Assembly (NCBI GenBank): GCA_033297205.1 | Contig: MU859069.1 | Location: 248,001 to 312,000, forward strand | Source: Pseudoneurospora amorphoporcata | Lineage: Eukaryota; Ascomycota; Sordariomycetes; Sordariales; Sordariaceae | Direction: 5' to 3' | DNA length: 64,000 nucleotides | Shown: piece by piece, positions 45,754 through 54,544 of the stretch | Numbering within the stretch: position 1 is the first letter of the stretch | Layout of the letters: the number at the start of each line of letters is the position of its first letter | The notes under the pieces: model-generated | Database searches by the model: none | What the model saw: only the letters and a program-made list of their open reading frames with translations | What the model was told of the DNA's origin: nothing | Translations under genes and position numbers: made by a program

Positions 45754-46659
45754 CGTGGTTTAATTCTGGACAATGAACTTGCAAAGAGGCAGCAAGCAAA
45801 AGAGGGACCATTGGAATGGTCTTCAAGTGTTGCACTCAGCAGCTGGGTTTTTGAGGCTTCTTTTATCATTTTGACGTGGTAAAGTTTCTTGGCTTGGTGT
45901 CGGTCTCAGAGAACGAATGGCCCCGGGCGGCGGCAGCCCAAAGTGGGAATATTCCGCGTTGTTGAAAGTTGATCGCATTCCATCGCACATCGATAGTGTA
46001 CTCCGAGTTCGTTTAGGTTGCAGGGGGAAAAATCCTTCACTGTCGATGTGATGTTAAAACTCCGTGGTGTATCGGGAAGTACAAGTGGTGCACCTTCCCC
46101 TTCTGGTGCGACGGCTGAAGCTGACATCACATCTGACAACTACAGCAACAACCCGGCAAAAGCCGGTGCATCGGTTTTTTTACTTTAGATAAGCCTGCTG
46201 GAAGGTGTAAGACAGAGTGTGTCCAAAAGGGTTTAAACAGCACCTTATGTCGACTTTCCCCTTGACAGCAACTTTCCTTTTTGCGACTTCTCCGATCAGG
46301 CGGTAAACGGAGAAAATGATGCAAAAGGCGATGAATTCCTTAATTCGCTTGAATCCAGGACCTGATAGCTAACGAGTATGGCGTTCCAGTCTCGAGGCTG
46401 TCATCCACGGTAACATTCAGTCCCGAGTATTCGAGGATCTGCGTATGATGGTTCATGTTCGTCAACGTTTGTCCAGAATCAATGGACATAGGCGTTGTCG
46501 CGTAGGCCAAAATCTCCGATGGATTTTTGAGCAAGCAGGTATAAGGACCCCCAACATCGCCCCTCCACCAGAATAGGATCATCACCATCAACATCAGCAT
46601 CAATAGGAGCGCCGCCAACTATCAATCAATCTCATCTTCAACATCCCACAAACTCCAAA
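45754..46659. other. Divergent promoter region between UstYa gene and peptide-precursor gene
   Basis: 906 bp that must contain both promoters if both genes are real. A TATA-like box serving the right-hand gene is listed separately. No other coding region is supported. Confidence 0.5.
46540..46546 (+). promoter_or_regulatory. TATA-like box of the small peptide gene
   Basis: TATAAGG (46540-46546) lies 120 bp upstream of the ATG at 46660, followed by a C/A-rich leader ending CAAA just before the start codon. Spacing is like that of the RNase gene at 31398 in this window. Confidence 0.45.
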
Positions 46660-46875
46660 ATGCGGTTCATCACCATTCTCTCCCTTCTCACGGCCCTCGC
46701 CGCCGCCTCCCCCGTAATCACCCCCCGAAACACCAATTCTGCACCCGCACCAATCATCAACAAGCGCGTCGACATTTACTGGGGTTGGTTTGCGAGGGAC
46801 GCCGAGCAGTTCAAGGAGGATGGCACTGGCGAGATGCCTGATGCTGCCGAGGGCGTGGAGGGTGAGCAGAAGTGA
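46660..46875 (+). CDS. Short secreted peptide precursor with a Kex2-type Lys-Arg site
   Basis: 71 residues. Residues 1-17 are a strong signal peptide (FITILSLLTALAAAS). A pro-segment rich in Pro, Asn and Thr ends with the dibasic NKR at residues 34-36. The remainder opens with an aromatic stretch, VDIYWGWFARDAEQF, and finishes in a highly acidic tail (GEMPDAAEGVEGEQ). A well-formed GTGAGT...TTTGCAG intron lies just after the stop codon (about 46895-46950) and would be in the 3' UTR. The layout is signal peptide, pro-region, KR, then a short Tyr/Trp-rich core. It matches Kex2-processed peptides such as pheromones and dikaritin-type RiPP precursors, but there is only one core and no recognised family. 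Codon use looks like that of expressed genes. Confidence 0.6.
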   Translation: MRFITILSLLTALAAASPVITPRNTNSAPAPIINKRVDIYWGWFARDAEQFKEDGTGEMPDAAEGVEGEQK

Positions 46876-47524
46876 GGAAGCTGCTTTGAGCTGGTGAGTA
46901 GGCCAAAACGGTGGTCCGGCAAGCAATATTTTGGTGATGCTGATGTTTGCAGTTTGACAGAAAGAAACGGTTGGGAATTCCTTTGGTGTGACGTTAAAGG
47001 AAATGAATCCTGGAAAGACTGCTGGAGAGCTAGCCGGGGACGGGGACGGCGATGGCGATGGGGATGGATCAGATGTGTCGAGTGGCCTTGGTTTTGGCGG
47101 TGGAAGTTTAGTTGTGTAGACAACTAGAAGAGAATCTGTAAAAGAAAGGAAGAGACTACCTCTCCCTAGGTAGATGGGTACGATTAGGAAGGCCCTGGAT
47201 GCTCGTTATTATTCAACATAATACATATAGGTTAGTTTCTTCTTTCCATATTTGAACTGTGTATAACCTTTTCTTACCTTGTGATTTGCTTCCTTCTTAT
47301 CAAACGGTAAGATATTTCCATCCTCCAATGCACGTCGTCAGTCCCGTGTCACGCCCCCGGGGATGTGGTCCTGACAAATCCCAACAGGATTTACGGGTAC
47401 CTGGGCATTGAGACCTTACCCACCCCAAGAAGACAAGCCTCACAGTAGACCTAGGAGCCGCGACTTGAAGTAAACTTGCGGTTACCTACATACGTGTTCC
47501 TATCTATCAGCGGACTAGGGGGCT

Positions 47525-47598
47525 ATCTGACAGTAATTGTTGTGACGCCCGCCCCCTAAGAGGCGGCTGTGATTAGTAAATGGGACTGCGGGGCTGAG
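47525..47598 (+). repeat. Degenerate direct repeat, copy 1
   Basis: The block running from TATCTGACAGTAA through TGTGACGCCC and GCGGCTGTG to GGGGCTGAG recurs about 650 bp downstream (48173-48248) in the same order, with several substitutions and small indels. A shorter related piece (GTCACGCCCCCGGGG) occurs at about 47348-47362. It is probably the remains of an old repeat or local duplication. Confidence 0.35.
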
Positions 47599-48172
47599 GC
47601 TGGCTGTAATATGCTTACCTAATTGCCTGCTCTTTGTCTGAGAAACTGGAGTACTTACCTGCCTACCTGTGAACGTGCCCTTTGGAAGGTTTCTATATTG
47701 TTCTGTCCAGGAGCTTGACTTGGTGTTAATGTTTGCGTTAGTAGGTAGTGATTATCGAGTGGAACGATCTAGTTTGTGTTTGACAGATGTCTTGATTAGC
47801 TTGTGGGACGAGAGGGAGAAGAAGGTCAATGACTAGGTACCTACGGCGCTCGAGTCCCCCACTGAGTGCCCTTATCAGTCAACATAATACATACGGTCTT
47901 CTTCACCCTCATGGCGATTGCTACCACAGGTATGGTGCGAGTCTTAGTGTAGTGTTCCATTCAAATATTAACCGAACCATGGAAGTTCTGGGTAGCGAGC
48001 GCCTACCCACATATGCAAGGGCATGAGGGTATGAGTGAGCCATTAAATACTTTAGCCGGTCGACCACCTTCACCTCAGATAGGTAGACACCTACTCGAGA
48101 GTCCAGATTCGTTAGGTGTATGATCCTTTGGGGGCTGCTCCTGGAGGATGTGTAGTATCTGCAGGCTGGGCC

Positions 48173-48248
48173 GTCTGACAGTAAATGGCGATGTGACATG
48201 ACGCCCCCGAGAGACAGCTGTGGACTCGTGAATTGCACAGGGCTGATG
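48173..48248 (+). repeat. Degenerate direct repeat, copy 2
   Basis: Second copy of the block at 47525-47598: GTCTGACAGTAA, then TGTGACATGACGCCC, then ACAGCTGTG, then AGGGCTGATG. The flanking TATCT...CAG upstream is also shared, which supports common origin rather than chance. Confidence 0.35.
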
Positions 48249-48360
48249 GGTCATGACATGTGATTCCTTCCTTCCCATATATCTATCCGCATGTCTCGCA
48301 ATGGGCTGCCTACCTTTATCATCACCAAGTGAAGAGGTGCTCTTCTCCTCGACAGACGGT

Positions 48361-48368
48361 TATATAAG
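48361..48368 (+). promoter_or_regulatory. TATA box of the MpaB-like gene
   Basis: TATATAAG lies 90 bp upstream of the ATG at 48458, followed by an A/C-rich leader. It is intact although the gene behind it is frameshifted. Confidence 0.5.
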
Positions 48369-48457
48369 CCGCGGGAACAACAACCACCTGAAGTTCAACC
48401 GCCCAACCGCCCAACCTCAGTGCAATCATAGTTATCTTGACCAGCCAACAATATAAG

Positions 48458-49491
48458 ATGGCTTCCACCTGTCCATACGGGCTTTACCAAGCTCAACAAC
48501 CTCAACCGCCAAAACCCGGCGAAGTTACCCCTCCTCCTCCCCTATCCAACACCACCCACCTCCGTAGAATCCTTTGCCATCCTCTCCCCCATAGTCAGCA
48601 CCCTTCTCCTCTGGTCCGGCGGCCCCTACGCTCTCCTCCTTCAGATTTCCCACCCCTCCGTTGCCCTTGGCTCCTGTAGGCACTCGCGCTTTGCCACCTC
48701 TTCCAAATCATCCTCAGAATTATCCTCAAAATGCTCCTCCTCAAACTTGGAAGTAACACTCTCCCGCCTCCGCCGCACGACGGCTTACATCCTCGCCGTT
48801 GCCATTGGCACTCCCGAGCAGAAAACAGTAATAGTGGAGATGGTGAGGAAGCAACATGCCTTTGTACGCGGGACGGGAAAAACCGTCGAGGGCAACGAGC
48901 AGATCAAGTATGATGCAGCGGATGGGGAACTGCAGAAGTGGGTGGCCGCCACGTTGTTTATGGGGGTTTGTAAGGCTAAGGAGAGTTTTGGGTGGTCTTG
49001 GTTCTGGGGTTCAGGGGCAAGAAGACAAAACAAGCAAAGCGAAGGAAGAAAGGTGGAAATTGTGCAAAGCGCACAGAGAATACGCGATAGCGCTAAATAT
49101 GCCGAGCGAGATGTGGCCTAGGTCCATGGAAGAGTTTGATGTGTATGTCGAGGAGACGATGCAGGAGAGGCTGGTGGTGACGGAAGAGGCGAGGAAGCTG
49201 GCGAGGATATTGTTGCGGGATGTGGCGGTGCCGTGGTGGATGAGTTGGGTGCTGCCGCTTGCGAGGGTGTTTATGGCATGTTGGCTGCCGTCGGGTTTAA
49301 GGGAGGGGTATGGATTGCCGGACCCGAAGGGGTGGTGGGTGTCGGGATGCTATGCTGTGCTCGTTTGGGCTGTTGCCTTGGTGGATTTGGTGACGCCCAG
49401 GGTGGTGAATGATGCGGCGTTTGAGTTGATGAGGAGGGGTATGGAGAAAGCGGTGGAGGGAATACAGATGATGGGCCGGTGGACGATCTGA
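48458..49491 (+). pseudogene. MpaB/DUF2236-type oxygenase, frameshifted
   Basis: The product is readable only by changing frame twice. It starts MASTCPYGLYQAQQPQPPKP from 48458. By about 48575 it must move one frame to read SFAILSPIVSTLLLWSGGPY, LLLQISHPSVA and TAYILAVAIGTPEQKTVIVE. At about 48985-49010 it must move again to read KEERWKLCKAHREYAIALNM and the membrane-like C-terminus (PWWMSWVLPLARVF) ending at 49491. The readable parts match the DUF2236 fold of ER-bound oxygenase MpaB and rubber oxygenase: GGPxALLLQ-HP, GT and RxxHxxVRG-type motifs, the last seen here as RKQHAFVRG. No intron explains either shift. Sequencing error is the alternative; the pieces are otherwise well preserved, so any loss would be recent. 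Confidence 0.65.
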
Positions 49492-49725
49492 GGATCTGTG
49501 CCGTTAGTTCGTTAGGGAGGAAGATTTCGACAAGGTTCTCATACAATTCAGTTACTCTGGCTCACACTCTACCTTTTCGATATCTAGGTGTGTAGCTATA
49601 CTTTTACTCATCCAGCCAAGCATGCTCCATCGCTTATCCAAGTCCCAACATTGTTGTGGTGTCTGGGTCCATAGCTTTCATATCCCTTCCCTCAATATCC
49701 TTCGGGCCCACCGGCTTGTAAAAGT

Positions 49726-52305
49726 TCATTTCTTCGAAACAAACATTGACCCCATCCATCCATAGGCTCGGTTCAGCCTTCTGCCAATCCGCCTCGCCAT
49801 CGTGAAGGTGAGCTTCCCCTTAGGATGCGGCTCGTGGAACTGAATGGCCCTCTCAACATCCAAGTTGGTCGGACGGAACTGCCAGACGGATCCATACAGC
49901 TTCTCAGCCATGAATCCAGTAGAGGTCATGGCATGCAGGAACTCGTTCCAGGGGATTTCGCCAGGGCTGGAGGTAATATTGGGGTTGTAGAACAGCGTAC
50001 GGAAAACCTTGATGGATCTAGCATCAACGGCAAACGTAGGCTGTTTATCTTCGGTTACGTCGGGAGTGGGAGGTTTCTCGGTCACAGTAGGCTCAGAAGG
50101 CGAGCCTGTGGTTCCACGGGTCTTAACCTTGATTTTTGGAGACGGGGCTGGCTCGGATTCGGACGCTTTGAGGCCAAAGAAGAAAGAAGAGAATGGGATG
50201 ATCAGGTCATCCACACTCGCAATAGCTGGTTTCGCCCCTTTGTCGTCTGCAGTTGGTGCGGGAGGCTCAACCCACTCCGGTGTGCGTTGAAGGCTGCGCG
50301 ATTGAGTAAGGAGTGTTCTAACGAACGTGTTCTCCAGGTTATTTGCGTTCTTGTACATGATTCGGTCGACACCGTTCCAGAAGCGGTCAAGGTTGCTCTC
50401 TGCAAATCTCAGGGCTTCCACATTCGCCTTGGTGCGGCGCTTGTCCACAGGATAGAAAAAGTTTTTGGATGTTGGCTTACCCAGCCAGACAAGTGAGGTA
50501 AACAAGCCCTCCTTCTCACTAGTAGCCCTCAGGATGGCCGCCCAGGGCTTGCTAGTTTCGGAAAACGCAGCTTTAATGCTATCCTCATGGTCGATGTTCA
50601 GAGTCTCAAAGCTGCGGGCCCATGGTTGGTAGCAGTCAAGCTGTCTCATGCACTGGGTAATAATGGACAACTGTCCGATCAAGCCAGCAACGTAGGACGA
50701 AATCATCCGGCTAGCTTCCTTCTCTGTTTCCAGCAAGCGCTCCAATTCGTCCACGACAATGGGTTGTGAGGCCAGGAACAGATCCATGCCGTCCTCCCAT
50801 AGCGTCCTCAAAAGCCACAATAAACGCTCTTCAACTGAGGTCATCTTGTGTCTGGAGTTGAGCGTGACGGCCACCTTGTCATTCTCCAGATCCATTAGGG
50901 ACTCCATGAAAGGTCGACCCGCAAAGGTTCTCAATGACAGATGTCTCATAGGCGGCGATGACATGACTGTCTGTTTCAATTCGCCAAGGACACCCTTGGT
51001 AGCCTGAGAGAGGTAGAAACGGAATTTGAGCAGCGCCTTCAGATACTCCTTCGGCAAGTCATCCTTGACGGATATGCACTTTGCATATTTTTCCTGGAGA
51101 ACCTGCAACTCTTGTGCCTGGCGATGAAGCTCGTTGTATACCTCAACCTCCATGTACGCCTTACTAACAAGACTGGACAAGATACGTGTCCAGAAGACCT
51201 CCTCGTTTTTGACAACTGGATGTTGCCGGCCTCTCCCGTCTTTGAGAGTCTCTATGCGATGTTCCTGCAACTCGAGGGCTTTGTCGACGAAATAGTTGGG
51301 ATCCTCACGTAGGGACCACAAGTGATCCTCGCAGGCTGTTGCCTGAGCACCGAGAAGTGACTCGATCCGGCCAAAGTCGAGTTTGGCGGGTACTCGATAA
51401 GGGGCTTCAGCAGCTAAAACGGCAAGCGACTCGAACCCGGTGGTCTCACTCTCTTCTTTCATGTGTGGCTCGGGCTGGAGAGAATATTTGCTGCTCAAAA
51501 GCTGGTCTTCGGGGATATCGTGAAGAATCTCGGTGCAGCATTTGACCAAGAAGGATAGAAGGCGATCCTGAACTTCCAAGACGAGCAGCCCTTCACCGGG
51601 CAGAAACTGCCTTTGACTCATGGCCAACTCGAAGTTGCTGGGGTGCTCGTCCCAAGACAAGAGCTTGCCATAATCATCAGGGTGCTTCTCATCGACGCCG
51701 TTGAGGATCATGGTGTACTCGTTCAAGAAGATGGGGACCACGGCCTTGGTGACGAAGGCGAACTTTGTGTTGGTGGCATCGATGCCGGCAAAGGTGCAGG
51801 GGTGATGGCGTCCGCGCGAGTTCAGCAGCAGTGGCAGTAGGCGTGAATGGGAAAGATCTTCTTGGTTGATGTACGGCCATATAAACCAGTCCCTGTACTT
51901 GGTGCCCATCATGCGCTGTTGCTCAGACTCTTTCAGGAAGGCCTCAAAGTCAGGGCGATGCTTGGGGGCCATGTTGGGCCATGCCTTGAGGAGGATCTGG
52001 AGGCGTTGTGCCTTCTTCTTCTTGGCCCAGCGCTTTTGAATGGTGTCTTCATGTCGATCAAGAATATCGTGCAACTTGACGTAGGAAGCAAATATGTTGT
52101 CACGCCTGTCTTTGGCGGTGCGGCGAACAGAATCCGGGGACTGGGCTTCGGGGATGGGAAGGCCGCCTAGGCCGCCGCCGCCCAGGGCCTTGAAGATGCT
52201 CGCGGGGTCATTGAAGTCGAGGTCGTCAAAGTTGATACGGGACCCGCCATGACGCCCGTCAGCGGGGGCAAAAGGGTCGAACTGATGAGTGGGACGGAAA
52301 TCCAT
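49726..52305 (-). CDS. Conserved fungal protein of unknown function (859 residues)
   Basis: A single exon of 859 residues. The N-terminus is MDFRPTHQFDPFAPADGRHG, followed by a Gly-rich patch (ALGGGGLGGLPIPEA) and a basic helical stretch (KRWAKKKKAQRLQILLKAWP). Motifs in the middle include YRDWFIWPYINQEDLSHSRL, LNSRGRHHPCTFAGID, LLSWDEHPSNFELAMSQRQF and LPGEGLLVLEVQDRLLSFLV. These fit a widespread filamentous-ascomycete family without assigned function. The rest is helical with an acidic, Pro/Thr-rich linker near 730-780. No signal peptide, membrane segment or catalytic motif was recognised. Confidence 0.85.
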   Translation of the reverse strand: MDFRPTHQFDPFAPADGRHGGSRINFDDLDFNDPASIFKALGGGGLGGLPIPEAQSPDSVRRTAKDRRDNIFASYVKLHDILDRHEDTIQKRWAKKKKAQRLQILLKAWPNMAPKHRPDFEAFLKESEQQRMMGTKYRDWFIWPYINQEDLSHSRLLPLLLNSRGRHHPCTFAGIDATNTKFAFVTKAVVPIFLNEYTMILNGVDEKHPDDYGKLLSWDEHPSNFELAMSQRQFLPGEGLLVLEVQDRLLSFLVKCCTEILHDIPEDQLLSSKYSLQPEPHMKEESETTGFESLAVLAAEAPYRVPAKLDFGRIESLLGAQATACEDHLWSLREDPNYFVDKALELQEHRIETLKDGRGRQHPVVKNEEVFWTRILSSLVSKAYMEVEVYNELHRQAQELQVLQEKYAKCISVKDDLPKEYLKALLKFRFYLSQATKGVLGELKQTVMSSPPMRHLSLRTFAGRPFMESLMDLENDKVAVTLNSRHKMTSVEERLLWLLRTLWEDGMDLFLASQPIVVDELERLLETEKEASRMISSYVAGLIGQLSIITQCMRQLDCYQPWARSFETLNIDHEDSIKAAFSETSKPWAAILRATSEKEGLFTSLVWLGKPTSKNFFYPVDKRRTKANVEALRFAESNLDRFWNGVDRIMYKNANNLENTFVRTLLTQSRSLQRTPEWVEPPAPTADDKGAKPAIASVDDLIIPFSSFFFGLKASESEPAPSPKIKVKTRGTTGSPSEPTVTEKPPTPDVTEDKQPTFAVDARSIKVFRTLFYNPNITSSPGEIPWNEFLHAMTSTGFMAEKLYGSVWQFRPTNLDVERAIQFHEPHPKGKLTFTMARRIGRRLNRAYGWMGSMFVSKK

Positions 52306-53121
52306 GATTTAAGCCCGTCCCGTCTCCTCCAAAGGTGAATGGCGTGTAGGTGGGTGGTGAGGGGTCCGTCTTGGTCAAGGTGTTGTCAAATCATTAGACT
52401 AGGAGCGGCTTGGTCACGTCAAAGCGGCGTCTCCACCGAGAAAACTCTGGGCTCTGACAGCTGTGAGCGCTGAAGCTGTCTCCACCATATCCATTGTGGC
52501 AGGTGCCGACATCTGCAAGTAAAAGCACGGCGTCGGGTCCTCTGCAATGTGTATCGGACCTGCCATTTGCAAATTCGTTTTAACTTGCTCAACATCTTCT
52601 GCTTTCTAAACAGGAAGCTGCGGCACAACATGCCATAATACCCTGTCTGGGTGGGCGACGACTGGGGTTTCAAAACGAAATTGACCGAGTTGAGAATCTC
52701 TCCCCGTTCAGTTTTCTTTCTTCACCCAGGTCTAGGTACCTAGAAACATCCCTTTTAGAAGGAGGTCGGCGATCGCGCAACTGTTACCACCACTCTTTCT
52801 TTCTTTGATTCTCGTTTAATTCTGGGGACATGAAGCAGCATAATGACCTCTCGCTTTCGCAAAATTGGTCTACGCTGCAGATACTTTGGTCTGTCTTCGC
52901 TCTAGCCGGCTGTCTTGTCGTTTGCAACTCAGGTTGTCTGCTTCCCCATCACCCACCACCACCCAGGTCCACACCCTAGCAGCAACTCCCAACCCCTGTA
53001 TTTGCTTCTTTCTTCCTTCATCTGCGGCCATCATGAGCGCCTCTGTTTCTTTCTCCCACGCCGTAGCGGTTGGCGAAAATATCAACCCTCGTCTCTTCTC
53101 TCATCCCCCCGTCGATCGCCA
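52306..53121. other. Intergenic region
   Basis: About 800 bp between two minus-strand genes, carrying the promoter of the 859-residue protein gene and the 3' UTR of the TFIIA gene. Frames on the plus strand here are pyrimidine-rich shadows and show no domain. Confidence 0.6.
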
Positions 53122-54000
53122 TCAACCTCCCCGTTTTTTATTCTTCCCATCCCCCGCCCCTTCCCTTCTCCCATCACAAGCAACAATCAACATCCTATCA
53201 ACCTTGATGACCTCAGGTCCCCCTCCATGCCCTTTTCTCGCATTCTCTTTCGCTTGATCCTCTCCACCATCCACAGCCCGTGCTTCACCACCCTCACCCT
53301 TCCTCCTCTTTGCAATTCTCTCCTCCCCTTCACGACCGTCCTCACCATCAACCTCATCGCTTTTCCGCTTGCCACTCCCATCACCCTTCGCCGCAGGGTT
53401 TTCCCTTCCATCACCCCTCCCCTTTGCCGTTGTCCTCCTCCTCCGCCTCCTCTTCTCAGAACCAACAGCAATCTCCACATCCTCCACCCACAACTTCCAG
53501 ATGTCGTCGACTAGCCTGTACTGTTTCAACTTGCCCTTCATCTTGATCGCCGGCGATTTCTTGACCACGTCATCGTGCGTAGCGAGCGTTTGGGTGATCA
53601 TGCGGTCGAATGTTGTGAGAAGGCAGTTGATTAGTTTGTGGGTTAGAGGTGTGACATCCTGCTGTTGCTGCGGTTGTGGTTGTGGTTTCGGTTGTCTAGG
53701 TGGGGACGAGGAAGAGGAGGTGCTGGTGCTGGCGCTGGCGCTGGTGCTTTTGCCAGTCCTGGGCGACGAGGAAGAGGTGCTTGTGGTGGTGGTGATAGTG
53801 ATTAAGTCAAGGGGATTAGCTGCTTCACTACCGGCAGGTTCGTTGACCAGGTTGATTGGGTTGTCCGGGGCAGCACCAGGGAGGAAGGGGAAGCGGCCGG
53901 CGTTCATGAGCTCGTCGATTGCCTCGATTAGTGTGCATCCGAGACTGCCATCGCGGTAAAGCGTGAGGTACTCTTTTGGAGTACTGGGCTCTGGAGGCAT
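53122..54000 (-). CDS. toa2: Transcription factor IIA gamma (small) subunit, greatly enlarged
   Basis: A single exon of 292 residues, where the family normally has 105-125. Conserved parts are in order. The N-terminal helices are YLTLYRDGSLGCTLIEAIDE and LMNAGRF (10-37). After a 75-residue Ser/Thr/Gln/Pro-rich insert comes the second helix and first strands: LINCLLTTFDRMITQTLA, IKMKGKLKQYRLVDDIWKLW and VEDVEI (122-177). After an 80-residue Lys/Arg/Glu/Gly-rich insert comes the last strand, VIKVDRMLIVACDG (about 263-276). TFIIA gamma pairs with the alpha/beta subunit and stabilises TBP on the TATA box. Both inserts lie at junctions outside the core motifs, so the fold can be kept. No GT..AG pair with branch site removes them cleanly. 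Confidence 0.85.
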   Translation of the reverse strand: MPPEPSTPKEYLTLYRDGSLGCTLIEAIDELMNAGRFPFLPGAAPDNPINLVNEPAGSEAANPLDLITITTTTSTSSSSPRTGKSTSASASTSTSSSSSPPRQPKPQPQPQQQQDVTPLTHKLINCLLTTFDRMITQTLATHDDVVKKSPAIKMKGKLKQYRLVDDIWKLWVEDVEIAVGSEKRRRRRRTTAKGRGDGRENPAAKGDGSGKRKSDEVDGEDGREGEERIAKRRKGEGGEARAVDGGEDQAKENARKGHGGGPEVIKVDRMLIVACDGRREGAGDGKNKKRGG

Positions 54001-54544
54001 ATTGGGTTATAGTTGGCTTGTGTGTTTGGTCTATTTGACCTCTCCTGGCGTAATATTCTTGTTTACCAGGATAGTTGCTGACGATTGCATTCTCACAGAT
54101 TTTGCCTTGCGGGCGGAGTTTATGTACCTGAAATCCTCACGGAATTGGAAAAAGGCAATTGTGAAATCGTGAACAGGGCTGCTGGGTAACGTGGATATAT
54201 ATGAGGACCATGATCCATTGGATCGCCGACTATTGACCCATTGCTATTGTTGAACCGCCCTGTGACACAGCTGCAAAGGTTTTGCAGTCACTGTCCAGGT
54301 TCCTTCGAACGAACTTTGATCGTTGCGATGACCGGGCCGCATTCACAGGTCCGGTGTCATTGCTAGCAGGTGAAGGGGGATGGGTGAATGTTACCGCGAA
54401 AGCTCGGTTTCTGTCTTGCGGCTGCCGTCCGCACCTCAGTAAGGTAACCCCGTATAGGACCTCAAAAGGTATCTTCCAACTGGCTCTGCCAGCCTCCTAG
54501 CTTGGAATCCTTGTCCTGTTGTCGAATGCACGGCACACTGCCGT
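54001..54544. other. Intergenic region
   Basis: 543 bp between the TFIIA gene start and the P450 pseudogene stop, both on the minus strand. Nothing beyond promoter/3' UTR is seen. Confidence 0.55.

Larger units (their letters stand above)
46876..48457. other. Intergenic region with degenerate direct repeats
   Basis: About 1.6 kb. After the peptide gene's probable 3' UTR (to about 47250) the DNA contains diverged repeated blocks (see 47525-47598 and 48173-48248) and short A/T-rich pieces. A TATATAAG motif at 48361-48368 precedes the next gene. No coding region is supported. Confidence 0.55.

Noticed and set aside
53122..54000. Removing the TFIIA gamma inserts as introns
   Set aside because: No GT..AG pair with a branch site keeps the frame across either insert, and both are open in frame throughout.
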